Of a stretch of DNA of 64,000 nt, positions 52,596 to 64,000 are shown one piece after another. The notes beneath the pieces were generated by a model. That model was given only the letters and a program-made list of their open reading frames with translations. It did no database searches and was not told the origin of the DNA. Source of the DNA: Paraspadella gotoi (taxonomy: Eukaryota; Chaetognatha); NCBI GenBank assembly GCA_051294375.1, contig CM119266.1, positions 7,438,028 to 7,502,027 on the forward strand. Direction: 5' to 3'. Within the stretch, counting starts at the first letter, position 1. Each line of letters starts with the position of its first letter. The position numbers and the translations under genes were made by a program.

Positions 52596-55484
52596 ATGGC
52601 CTCTGGCGCCGACTTCGCTTCGGACTCTCGCGGCGCCGCCCACTCTCCTATCGGCGGCGCCAACGATCTCCACCACCCCGGCGCCACGCCCACGACCGAC
52701 GCCGCCTCGCCGGCGCCTCCAAATTTTCGCGCCCGCGGCGCCACCGGAATTCACTCGGCGTCGCGAAGTCCCACTGCGTCACAGCCCGCGGCGTCAAAGA
52801 ACGCCGCCGGTCACGCGCCGGCGCCGTCGTCGGCATCTTCCTCCTCTTCCTCCCCACGTTCCCCAGAAACGGCGTCGTTTCACCATCAACAGCAACATCA
52901 GCCTCCGCCGTCTCAACAGCCCCAGCAGCAGCCATCGACGACTCACCCGCCCTTTCATCCTCACCCTCTTCAATGCCCGACTCCGCCGGAATCCGCAGAC
53001 TCTTTATCCGGCGCCGCAACTCACCCGAGAGCAGCGGCGGGCGCCGCGGCGGCTGCTGCCACGGCGGCGGCGGCGCAGTTGGCGCAATACTCTTCTCCTT
53101 TCGGTTCTCATCCTCATCATCATTACCATCCGCAAACTCACCCCGCCGCTTACTTACCTTACTCCCAGCATCAGCATCTGCAGCATCATCTTCAGCATCA
53201 ACAGCATCCTAGTCACCGCAGCGGGTCGCCGATGGATAAGGGCGTCAAGTGGGAGCCGGAGATTTACGCGTCGCATTTGGGTGGAGGACATTTGGGGGAA
53301 GGGATGTACGAGGGTGAGATGAGAAGTGGGGGGAAGGGGATGGGATGAATGACTGAATGATATGAAATGAATGAATGAATGAATGAATGAATGAATGAAT
53401 GAATGAATGAATGAATGAACAGTGAACTAATAAAAGACTGAATGATTAACTGAGTGAATTAGTAAAAGAAATAATGAACGACTAAATGGATGAAATGGTT
53501 TATAAAAGTATCTATATCAACTTCATTGACAGGGAAGCGAGCTGCTTTGGAAGTTAATAAACTGGACTGTGAAAGCTTGTCTAGGGTCCTACTATGCTAT
53601 TATCTTGTAAAAGGGATGGAGGCCTAAACTCACCACAGCCCGGACAAGATTACTAATTAATTGAAAGAATGGATGAATTTTATACTGATCATAAAATTTC
53701 AACCGTTTAATTATGTGCAAATTAACAAATTAATAAGCGATTAAATTAGTAAATGCTCGAATGATAAAATTAAAAGAAGAATTAATGGAAGACAGAATGA
53801 AAGGAAAATAATAAATAAAAAAACCAACCTAAAATAATGATAAACTAATTGAAAAGTATTGAAAATAAACTTACCCCAACCCTGACCTTCCCCTCGCTTC
53901 AAAATAAACTTACCCCAACCCCGACCTTCCCCTCGCTTCCCCCTCATCTCAGCCCCGGACTCTCCTCTCCACGAACACGACCTCCTCACAGCACGAACGA
54001 CATCTAAAGGGAAAAAGATGCGGAAGCCTCGGACCATCTACTCCAGCCTGCAACTGCAGCAGTTGAACAAGCGATTCCAGCGGACGCAGTACTTGGCGCT
54101 GCCCGAGCGAGCCGAGTTGGCCGCCTCGTTGGGACTTACCCAAACGCAGGTGAGATAGTGGGGGAAGGTGTTGGCTGCTGTTGTTATAATTGTTTTGTTT
54201 ATGTAGGTGTTGTTATAGATGTTGTTGTTGCCAAGGAATTTATTGTTGTTGTCGCCATTTTTCGTTGCGGTTTACAAGCGGTTTTTGTCATCTCTTACTC
54301 TTGCATACAATTGCTCCCTCTCTTTCCAGAAGACAACAAATTTATTTAAAAATTTTGATATAAAATTAATATAAATTTTTAAAGTCTAATTTTGTAAAAC
54401 AAGTAAATTACAGTAAAAACTATCATGACTATGACTGCTATGTAGCTCTGTACCGATCTATGATAAATCATTTTCAACCATACTTAATTGATAAAAGAAT
54501 AAACCTTGAGGGAAAAGTTTTATTTTTTTTAAAAAAATGTCCATTAAGAAAATATTATTTTTTCTTTTGATTATATATTTTTAAAAGATTTATTCGCAAT
54601 GTCATGATTAGTCGTCGTCGTCGTCGTCGTTGTCGTTCCCCCCCCTTCATACATAGGCGCGGCGCTCGTTGATTTCTCATGAGTCAGACTTAAAACTGAT
54701 TCATCTTCGATTTCCATCTCAAATTCCATTTCGTATCTCATTTCGAAATTTAGGATTGTTCAGAAATTTTATTGAGTTTCAGTACTTGATTTAGATTTTA
54801 ATAATTAAAGCTTTTTTTTAACAATTAACCCTAAAATTTGTTCAGAGCGACTTATCTCCTATAAATGTATGAAATACCATCGTTTTCCAATATACACTTG
54901 ACCTCACAATTATTTTTATTAATTACTCAATGGCTTTATTTTTTTTTTATCATTTGGTCTTTCTTTCGTTTTCTAAATTTTTCGAACCTTTTAGATTCCT
55001 AAGAACTTGAATTTTTGCTCGTCCTAACCCTTTAAGCCTTCTGCGCTTTTTTGTTCTATGCACAACAAATATTTGTCTATAATTTTAAGTCCTTATAGTA
55101 TTTCTCGTCGTCGTCGTCGTCGCACTTAACTTGGAAAGTACCAATATAAATATATGCTATAAATTTGACCCACTGACTAACCATTTCGACGTTTATAATC
55201 AAATTAGTTTATCTCTACCTTTGATCGAGATAAATGAAAACCAAAAAAAAATCAAAGTCATAAAATTCTGTCGCCATCAATTTCGTTATCCCGCAAAAAA
55301 AACGTTAGTCACGAATTTATCTCGTAGCAAACGGCATCAAATCGAAAGCAAGCTTTGGAAAAACGAAAGAAAGCATTGGCGAATCTAAAGTGATAGTATT
55401 TGGGGACAGTAATACAAACAGAAAAGAGAAGCTGCGACAGAGAGATAAGAGAGAAAGATAGAAGAGTCGAGAGAGAAAGAAAGA

Positions 55485-55582
<98 letters not shown>

Positions 55583-56144
55583 GAGAGAAGAGAGAGAAAG
55601 AGACAGAGACAGAGTCGCCGAAATGAAAATCCCAAAACCTGTTTTTTTTTCCTTTTTTGAAGGCGAAAGTTTTTGGCGGCGAAGAAACGAATCTTCGTTG
55701 ATTGACGCGTCGGTTGCGTGTCGCTCGGGGAAAGCAAATGCTTGGTAAAGGATAAAAATGCTTGGTCAAGACATGAAAATGTTTGTAAAGAAATCATGTT
55801 ACGTGGAATGCCATGAATTAAAACTTCCGTCAAATTTTTTTTCAATTTAAAAAGATAAAAACTATCAAAACAATTTTAGGTTAAAAATCAAAACATTTGG
55901 AATTGAACTAGAATTACTTAATATAAAATTCAAAAATCATTAAAAACCAAAATTTAATTAGAAGTAGGAGAAACCAATTAAATAAAACTATGGTTCTAAA
56001 TCTCTGGAAAGATTGTTAGAGATTACTTTCGGGAGTGAAATGCTATGCTTGGTCGCCTTTGATTGTTCCTGGAGGCGATCATGCTTGCTTGGTGGCGCGA
56101 TGGATTCCTTGCGTGCGACTTTAGTTTTTGACAATTCAACTTGA

Positions 56145-56188
<44 letters not shown>

Positions 56189-56444
56189 GGTCACAGGTAA
56201 ACTCTTGAAAAACGACCTCGGTAAAATTGGTCCTAAATTTATAAGTTAGGTTTACTGATTCTATGTTTTAATAAAACGTGAATTCAGATATGAATCTGAT
56301 TCAGGAGAAAATTAAATTCAGAAAAGAAAATGAATTTGGTGGAAAAACTTTAAATTTGTAGGTAAAATAAAATCGATTTAATCAAAAAAGAAAAAAAAAA
56401 CAGTTGGACAATAATTCTTTTTAATTTAATTTAGGTATTACGAG

Positions 56445-56528
<84 letters not shown>

Positions 56529-58104
56529 AGTCCTATCGAATTTTGTTTCGCTCTCTCTCTCGTAAAACAGGCAAAACAAGACTATCCAAGTCAATCGAAT
56601 TAAGACGAGGAATAAAAAATGTTGCGCCGACAGAAAAAAAAAAGGAAAAAAATCAATTAGAAGGAAAAACAGGTTATCAATCACACGAGATGAAAAAAAG
56701 TAGAAAAAAAAAGAAATAGACACATGTAGTACTAACTATAAATGCAACAATGCGGAGACTAATGTATTCTTTGAAATATTATACCAATTCATTTATATGG
56801 AAGCCTCGAGTATACTCTGGGAGTGAATAAACGAGACTGCGAGAGAGTCTTGATTGAAAGCTTGCAGGGACCTGCTATGTCATTATCTTGTAAGAGTGAT
56901 GGAGGCCTTAAACCACCAAAGCCTGTTCAAAGTCAGGGGCAAGATAGCTTTTTTTTATTAAATGAATAGATAATTTTTATATTGTTTGTACCAATTTCAT
57001 ATAATCATGGGAGGGGTCATTTTTTCACTATAGAACCATTCTTTGAAACCTTACATATTGATAAGGAATTGAATAGGTGTTAATAAACGAATTGAATAGG
57101 GGTCAATAGACAAGACTGTGAAAGAGAGACCGGCTATGTCATTATCGTGCAACCACCTTAGTTTGTCCAAAGTCAGGGATATAATAGTTAATTTATTAAA
57201 TTAATGAATAATTTTATATTGGTTAAACCAATTTTATATAATTATCATATACAATTTTTAGTATAGTTAAAGGATAGATGCATCTGAGACAATCAAATTT
57301 GTCCATCCGATTCATTCAAATTTTTGTATTGGTATTGTTTCAAATTTTTATTAAAGAGTCATACTTGAGTCATATTTAATGTTTAACTTAAAATCTAGTA
57401 AGGGGGATGCATCAACACATCGTGAGCGCGCGGTTTCTGCGAAGAGAGAGAGAGAGTGAGAGAGAGAGAGAGAGAAAGAGAGAAGGGGGGATAAAGAATT
57501 ACGATCGCGAGTTAAATTCGGTGACTGGGAAAAGTAAAAAAATATTCACAAGAATGTGAGGGTGACAACGTGAGGGCGTTGAGTCATTGGTTTCCAAAAA
57601 GTTCACGTTGAAATTCATGATGGTGCGGTTCACCCAAGGAGTTTATTGAGTTCAAGAAATTTTATGGCAAGTCGGCTAGTGTTTGTATGTATAGTATAGT
57701 AGTTATTGTATTGTATTGTAAAGTATACGCTTAGTGGTAACCGCTTTGTGCCTAATAGGGATTAATGGATGGAAGATGTAACAAACAAAAATACGGAGCG
57801 GGATAATCGATTGCGAAGTTTCTTTGCTATTTTACAAAACAGACGAAACAGAAAACAAAACAAAAAATAGAAAACGAGTGAAAAAAAAACAAATCTTCTC
57901 TTTATTCGTTTTTCCTTTTTTCGGTTTTCGTTTCAAAAAAACTTCCGATTCAACTTGAGAGAGAAAAAAAGGTTTAGTCTCACAACAACCATGTGGTTCG
58001 TTGAGATCTCAAGGAGGTTCTTAGACCTTGGTAACTTTCCTTTCCTTTCCTTTCCTTTCCTTTCTTTCTTTCTTTTCTTTCTTTCTTTCTTCCTTTCTTT
58101 CTTT

Positions 58105-58136
<32 letters not shown>

Positions 58137-58243
58137 TTTTCTTTCTTTCTTTCTTTCTTTCCTTCCTTTTTGAAAGAAAACAAAAAACAGCGAAAATAGA
58201 GATCAAGTTTCTCTCTCACTCTCCTCTCTCTCTCTCTCTTCTT

Positions 58244-58296
<53 letters not shown>

Positions 58297-58453
58297 TCTC
58301 TCTCTCTCTCATCTCTCTCTCTCTCCATATTCGAGTGTTTCGAGCGGCGGAGTTTATCACGTGACCAGAAAATCGGAATCAAGTGACTCATTTTTTTCTC
58401 CTTTTTTTCTTTCAATAACAATTTGACACAGACACACTGAGTGAAAGAGAGAG

Positions 58454-58535
<82 letters not shown>

Positions 58536-59585
58536 AGAGAGTGGAGAAAGAGATCGCACTAACGCATCGATGGAGCTATTGTGCTTTCTCTGGTCCCGTC
58601 AGAGGGATCTCTCTCCCTCCTCTTCTCTCTCTCTCTCTCTCTCTCTCTAAACTACCTCGCGCCAGAAGGAGGGGGAGGGAGAGAAACTGCAATTAAAGGG
58701 CGACGCCTCCTTTGGCAAGAATTGGACAGAAGGAACAACAAATCGATGAGAGGAAGAGGAGGGGGAAAGGGAAGGAGGAGGAGGAGAAGGAGGAGGAGGG
58801 GAGCGGGGGTATGAGGGGGAGAAGAAGGGAGTAGGGGTGGAAATAATTGAGGGGAGAGCGGGAGTAGGGGGGAGAAGAAGGGAGGGCGGTGTAGGACGAA
58901 TGATGAAAGGAAGTATATTAAAGAGAAAAGAAAGTTAGAATTTATAGCTTCAAGGCTCATTAATTAGAAACATTCTCATAACTTTTCTAAAGTTGGAAAA
59001 CACAAAAGTTGGAAAGATAAAAGTCCATATTAATGAAGCTGATCTTCGAAATATATTTTTTTATAACAAAAACGATATTTACATTATTAAACACAAAAAA
59101 AGAATAACATTGTAAAGCGACTAGAAAACGCTTAACATGTAAACTAAACTGATAACAGATTATAATCTATAACGAATCCGTGCAATATGCGGTCCAGAAA
59201 TTTCAATTAACCTGTCGTCCAACGGGGTAATATCTACCAAATTATATTTTATTATGTTTTCCTCAGTTCTAATTTATGTACTGATATTTTATTCTATTTA
59301 AAAAACGGCTTTTCGTTTTTTTTTTCTCTTAATGTTTATATCTTTAAACTGTAGGCCTTGTCAATTGCTCTCAAATTATCAAATTCGAGAGAGTAATTAT
59401 ACCTTTCAAAAAAAGATAATTCGATATTCCGTTCAAACTATCGACACTCATACAAAAATACCTTAGCCATACTGCAATATGTAAATCTATTTTTGGGGCC
59501 ATTCGAACCGAAGCAAAAGTTTCACAAAGATGGAGAGAGGAAAATTTATGTCGTCAATAGAGGGAAACAGCGGGAGGAACTATGA

Positions 59586-59655
<70 letters not shown>

Positions 59656-62600
59656 AGGAGGAAGAGAGAGAGACAATTCGTCTAGTACCTCCGGGGGTCA
59701 AGAGGAGTCGGACACTGATGGTGACTACGACAACAACAACAACAACAACAACGACGACGACGACGACGACTGCGTCGATCTGGTTCTTCTCAGTTTGAGA
59801 TTTTTTGAGGTCAACTTGTCGTTGAGTCTGAACGCGAATTGTCATCTGAGATTCTCGATTCCATTGTCATCTGGAATTTTCGAATTGATCGTCGTCTGGA
59901 TTGTCAATTTCATTTTTGCGTTTATTGACAAATTAATGTTAAATTCTTATGAAATTTTTACAACCAATATAAAAATCACTTATCCCTATCAATAAAGTGA
60001 TATATTGTTTTTTAACATAGGGCTATTACAATCCCTGACATCAACTATCAACTGATACTATCACAGTCTAGTTCTGAGACTTCCTCCTCACATTCTCTTT
60101 CAATTTACCTTAAGTCTTCCTACATAGACTTCATCGCCCCCTAACAGCCTCTTCTCGTATATATTTATTAAAAATAAAATAAAATAAAATAAAATAAAAT
60201 AAAATTTTTATACTTTATATCTAAGAGAAGACAAAGTTTTATTAGTTGCTACTAATAACGATTTTGACAATAATTAGTTAATAACGCAACGCGAAGAAAG
60301 CCAAAACGAAATGTCTGCTTTACATTATTTTTGTATTCAAAATAATATTTTTATTCGTATTTGTATTTGTATTCACGGATCAATAGAGCAGACGCGCGCG
60401 TGACTCGCCCGACAAAATCACTGACTCGACCGACGAGACTACTGACCCGACACAGTCATTCACCGACCCGAGTGACATCGCCAATGACCCGACGGAGAGA
60501 GTGGTCACCGGGGGCCATGACCTCCGGGAAGAGATAATCCCCTTCGGGAGGGGGGGAGAGACGAGTCACGTCCCGCGGGGAAGGCTCGTCCGTCCGACGG
60601 GGTGATCCTCTTTATCCTTTAGTGATCCTCTATTGATCCTCTTCATGATCCTCTTTATGCTTCTCTTCATCTTTGTGATTCATTTGTTTCACTTAAGTTG
60701 GGGCTTTTTTGTTTACAACAGAAGACTTTTATGGCGCCAGGGTGGGCAGGAGATTGTCCTGGTTGTTTTGCTTGTTGTTTTTGTTGTTGTCATAGTGATT
60801 GTTGTTATTGTGGTTGTTGTATTTATTGAGGTTGATGGTTTTGTCAATTTTTTAAAAAAATAATGTCGTCATTCCCTACATTGTTTTTTGTTGCGCCGCG
60901 AGTACTCGCGGAGCAACTCAATAAGTCGCTTTTCGGTCGGTCGGTCGTCGGTCGGTCGGTCGGTCGGTCGGTCGGTCGTCTCGGTCGTCGTCGGTCGGTC
61001 GGGTCGGGTGTCGGTCGGTCGGTGGTCGGGTCGGTCGTCCCACTTACGTTAAAAATGCTTATTAACTTTCCTTTAGTTTGTTGCTCATTTTTAAAAAATC
61101 AAATAATAAGCAACGACTGGCGCCATCCTTGTTGGTTTTTAAAGAAATTTATAAACTATAAGGAATAATTACATGATAGTAAAAGAAAAGTAATTCGGCG
61201 CAACACCTTGGAATAACCGTTCCTTGTTTTTTTATATTGTGGTTGTTTTTTATTTTTGGTTTGTGTAATTTTTTTTCGATTGTGTTGGTTGTAGCTGTTG
61301 TTGTTGTTGTTGTTGTTTTTGTTGTTGTTATAATTTTTATCTTGTTTGTACTAAATTTATTGCAGGTGTCGGAGTCCTTATATATAAACTCTACTTTTTC
61401 AATTTCAGGTGAAAATCTGGTTTCAAAATCGAAGATCGAAATTTAAAAAGCTGATGAAAAATCCTGATTCTCAATCGAGCGAAGGAGGAATGGAGCTCAA
61501 TCAGGTAGGAGAATGATAACAAGTATTGCTACTACAAAAACGTCATTATCATTAATAACAACAAAATAAACAACAATAACATGAGCAAGATAAATAGCGT
61601 TTAAAATTTATAATTACACCGACAACAACACTTTTTATTTCTACTACAATTAGGTACATTTACAATGACAAATACAGACAATTACTATCGACAGTGTATT
61701 AACTAATCATTAAACAATCAGCCTTAATCACTTGATAAATTCTCCCACCAATCATGAACCAATCAGTCTCGATCAATCAACCAATCTCCAACCAATCGTA
61801 TTCCACCACAATCCCAATTATAAACCCTCACCTTTTCCTTCTCTCTCTCCTTTTCCCAGTCACAGATTTCGGTGAAGGAGGAGGAAGAGGAAGAGGACGA
61901 CGACGACGAGGACCGACGAAGCCTTGGATTATCTCCGACGCGACAACAACAACAACAGCCGCTGCAGCAGCCGCCGCCGCAGCCGCCGCACCCTTTGCGC
62001 GACACCCCGCCGATACTCGATCACCACCCGCCGACCCAACCCGGCCAGCCTCACCCCGCCGGCGTCTCCGTCTCGGCCAGCGCCGCCGGCGCCGCGAGTA
62101 ACCCCTTGGCGCCGCAACAGTCGGGCGGCGCCGCGTCGCCGCTTTCCTCGCAGCCGCCGCCGCTGGTTCCGGCGAATCCTCCTTTGACGCCGTCGTCGTC
62201 GTCGCCTGGCGAAAGCGGCGGCGGCGGCGGCGGCGGTCTCGACAACGCCATCGTGGCTCAACAGCATCAACATCATCCACCGCCGCATCAACATCATCAG
62301 CCGCAGCAATATCCTACCGACACACCGTCGCCGAACGATCCTCGCGCTCTCCACTCTCCGCTCGCTCATCGCGATGGCCCCCCGGTTCAACAGCATCATA
62401 ATCCACACTATTCACTGCAGCAGCAAAGACTACAGCAGCAACAGCAAGAACAAAATATGCTGCTGCAGCATCAGTACCGTCATCCCTCCATGTCGGAAGA
62501 GTCGCTGCCGCAAAACTTTTATCATCCGCAGCAAGATAGTCCACCGCCGCCGCAACCCTCGACGACGCCTTTGCAGCATCAGATGCAGCATCAACATCAC

Positions 62601-62930
62601 TTGTATCAACAGCAACAGCCGCAACACCATCTTCATCAACAGCAACAGCAGCCCAACCACCCTTACGACGCGCTCAAGTCTTCTCCACAACATCACAACA
62701 ACAACGGTCACTCGACGGGTCACTCGACGGGTCATTTTCCGGGTCAATCCACTCCGGGTCACTCTCCATTTTACTCTCACTACCCCTACCATCCCGCAGG
62801 AGGGGGCTATCCTCAGGGTGGAGAGTCGCCCCAGTCGGGCTACGGTCAGCAGGGTTTCGCTCACTGGAGCGGTGGTCATGCTGGGGTGGAGGGGCATCCG
62901 GGTCATTTGGGGCATCAGGTCATGAGTTGA
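52596..62930 (+). CDS. Dll: Distal-less homeobox transcription factor
   Basis: Sequence-specific nuclear transcription factor used in appendage, neural and epidermal patterning in animals. Exons 52596-53313, 53953-54149, 61409-61504 and 61860-62930 (phases 1, 0, 0) give 693 residues. Start context CAAAATGG. The homeodomain begins after [20 protein letters not shown], continues [24 protein letters not shown], and after the intron [17 protein letters not shown]. The intron between TQTQ and VKIW is the position conserved in Dlx genes. Exon 1 is Ser/Ala/His/Gln-rich; exon 4 has an acidic run ([14 protein letters not shown]), poly-Gln/His/Pro tracts and short [13 protein letters not shown] repeats. 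An in-frame acceptor further right (54006, after CCTCACAG) would shorten exon 2. The protein is about twice the usual Dlx length because of low-complexity flanks. Confidence 0.95.
53372..53419. repeat. (GAAT)n in Dll intron 1
   Basis: About 12 tandem GAAT units. Confidence 0.9.
53530..53660. mobile_element. Interspersed repeat, Dll intron 1 copy
   Basis: Shares TTAATAAACTGGACTGTGAA, CTTGTAAAAGGGATGGAGGC and the GACAAGAT end with the elements at 56,785-56,955 and 57,060-57,190. Confidence 0.6.
55484..55580. repeat. (GA)n microsatellite in Dll intron 2
   Basis: About 95 bases of GA with single interruptions; more GA-rich sequence on both sides. Other GA/CT runs in this intron lie at 56,145-56,187, 56,448-56,525, 58,203-58,325, 58,448-58,535 and 59,588-59,655. 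Confidence 0.9.
56785..57195. mobile_element. Two copies of an interspersed repeat in Dll intron 2
   Basis: Copies at about 56,785-56,955 and 57,060-57,190 share AATA(A)AC.AGACTG.GA, GGCTATGTCATTATC and TCCAAAGTCAGGGA, followed by an ATTAAATGAATA.ATAATTTTTATATTG 3' flank. A weaker relative is at 46,400-46,530. Confidence 0.6.
58038..58170. repeat. (CTTT)n tract
   Basis: Imperfect CTTT/CCTTT tandem repeat of about 130 bases in Dll intron 2, followed by a CT microsatellite. Confidence 0.9.
60171..60203. repeat. (AAAAT)n pentanucleotide repeat
   Basis: Six tandem AAAAT units. Confidence 0.85.
60380..60605. repeat. GC-rich block with GACCCGAC-type motif
   Basis: Recurrent CTGACTCGACCGACG / TGACCCGACAC motifs, then a GC-rich segment with GGGAGGGGGGGAG. 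Compositionally foreign within the intron. Not an rRNA or tRNA that I can recognise. Confidence 0.35.
60868..61252 (+). mobile_element. Interspersed repeat with GGTC-type core (copy 2)
   Basis: TTGTTGCGCCGCGAGTACTC end, palindrome CGCGAGTACTCGCG, expanded (GGTCGGTC)n core, CCCACTTACGTTAAAAATGC, and right end GGCGCAACACCTTGGAATAA. Matches the reverse complement of 10682-10975. Confidence 0.75.
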
Positions 62931-63009
62931 GAAGAAATGGTTGTGGTCGAGGTGGAGGGAGTGTTGTGGGCAATGAGTGGAAACTTAATTTAATATTAAC
63001 TTAATGTAT
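62931..63009 (+). other. Distal-less 3' flank
   Basis: Short sequence after the stop codon. No canonical AATAAA seen before the adjacent repeat. Confidence 0.3.
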
Positions 63010-63228
63010 AACGTTAATCTATTTTGAAAGCTAGAACCTAATCTTTAACCCTGATCCCTAACCCAAATCCCGAACCCATACATAATACTTAACCCAAACC
63101 CTTAGTCCCTTAATCCCTAACCTTCATCACTAACCTAAACCTTAACCTTATTTCTAACATAAAAACTAAATCGATTTCGAATTTAAGATGAAAAGGGGCG
63201 CTTTGGGGAAATATGGCCATGGGGTCAA
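63010..63228. mobile_element. Non-autonomous repeat with telomere-like core (copy 4)
   Basis: Core of CCCTAACCCAAATCCCGAAC-like degenerate hexamers; right end AATTTAAGATGAAAAGGGGC, then GAAATATGGCCATGGGGTCA, which in reverse complement matches the left end of copy 2. Confidence 0.75.
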
Positions 63229-63685
63229 ACCTTTCCGGTCATTTCACAATTTTGAAATTTGGAAAAGTCACATTGGTCGTCGCGTCAAACGAAATTATCG
63301 AATTTATACATAAACAATCGGATTAAATTCTTCGTTTATAACCGAGTAACTTATTTTTCAAGCTTGGTTATACCAATTCTCGTTTTAACCTCCGCGTTTC
63401 ATCCTTTCACCTTTAAAAAAATTGGACAATCTACTATTGTAATAGACGTGAGTTCATATGTTTTATGTAATTACTTCATATTTTTGCATCGACAATCCAC
63501 TTTTTTTCTTTCATTTTTTCCTATTAATTTCGGTTATATTTTATGTAAATAAAACGAGAAACTTTTTCGTTGCAAAAATTCCGTTTACCGAATTTTACGT
63601 CAGAGAGAGAAGAAAATACGAAGAGAAGAAAGATAAGAAAGATAGAGAAAAAAAAAGGAATAGAATAGAGAAGTGAATAAAAAAA
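63229..63685. other. No gene seen
   Basis: AT-rich sequence running into the terminal gap. Nothing recognised. Confidence 0.4.
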
Positions 63686-64000
63686 NNNNNNNNNNNNNNN
63701 NNNNNNNNNNNNNNNNNNNNNNNNNNNNNNNNNNNNNNNNNNNNNNNNNNNNNNNNNNNNNNNNNNNNNNNNNNNNNNNNNNNNNNNNNNNNNNNNNNNN
63801 NNNNNNNNNNNNNNNNNNNNNNNNNNNNNNNNNNNNNNNNNNNNNNNNNNNNNNNNNNNNNNNNNNNNNNNNNNNNNNNNNNNNNNNNNNNNNNNNNNNN
63901 NNNNNNNNNNNNNNNNNNNNNNNNNNNNNNNNNNNNNNNNNNNNNNNNNNNNNNNNNNNNNNNNNNNNNNNNNNNNNNNNNNNNNNNNNNNNNNNNNNNN
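63686..64000. other. Assembly gap, Ns to the window edge
   Basis: At least 315 Ns. Confidence 0.99.

Noticed and set aside
60380-60605. rRNA fragment
   Set aside because: GC-rich, but no conserved rRNA segment recognised.
61828-62544. Several minus frames over Dll exon 4
   Set aside because: Antisense shadows of CAG/GCC-rich coding sequence.

Overview
The window is animal nuclear DNA. Genes are split by GT-AG introns and sit in AT-rich, microsatellite-rich sequence. All major gene models on both strands are metazoan: a voltage-gated sodium channel, a contactin, a Dbl-type RhoGEF and a Distal-less homeobox gene. A probable APGWamide neuropeptide precursor (APGWamide is best known from molluscs and annelids) and a contactin carrying an N-terminal C-type lectin domain point to a protostome, most likely a lophotrochozoan. 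I cannot name the species.

Layout: 1-4548 (-) 5' part of a sodium channel gene, running off the left edge in domain II. 4549-12000: no gene found, but GA/CT and CGT microsatellites, a homopurine minisatellite and several interspersed repeats. 12049-14066 (-) a five-exon gene for a secreted cysteine-rich modular protein with a TATA box; I do not recognise the family. 15527-16453 (-) a low-complexity heptad-repeat reading frame. 18590-19768 (-) a small multi-pass membrane protein. 21443-21650 (-) the terminal exon of an APGWamide-type precursor, broken by one missing base. 22158-27435 (-) complete contactin: lectin domain, six Ig, four FN3, GPI signal. 28427-28514 (-) a signal-peptide exon with its own TATA box. 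31583-34308 (-) and 42315-47788 (+) two partial copies of one DH-PH-SH3 RhoGEF gene. 50839-51084 (+) a possible GPI-anchored proteoglycan terminus. 52596-62930 (+) complete Distal-less gene with the conserved intron inside the homeobox. The last 315 bases are Ns.

The middle (about 25.9-44.3 kb) is an inverted duplication. Segment A (about 25,880-31,325: contactin 5' half and its upstream region) returns inverted at 36,681-42,275. Segment B (31,330-34,640: RhoGEF 5' half) returns inverted at 42,301-44,300 and in pieces at 34,666-36,680. Copies differ mostly by single-base indels, some of which break exons, and two 25-N gaps sit at the joins. The simplest reading is one divergent gene pair, contactin (-) next to RhoGEF (+), with one contig placed inverted and the gaps filled by uncorrected long reads. 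A real inverted duplication is not excluded.

Several dispersed non-autonomous repeat families are visible by comparing copies inside the window: one with a degenerate telomere-like core, one with a GGTC-repeat core and GTTGCGCCG ends, one with AATATGCAAATGAGATT inverted ends, and a fourth in the RhoGEF and Dlx introns.
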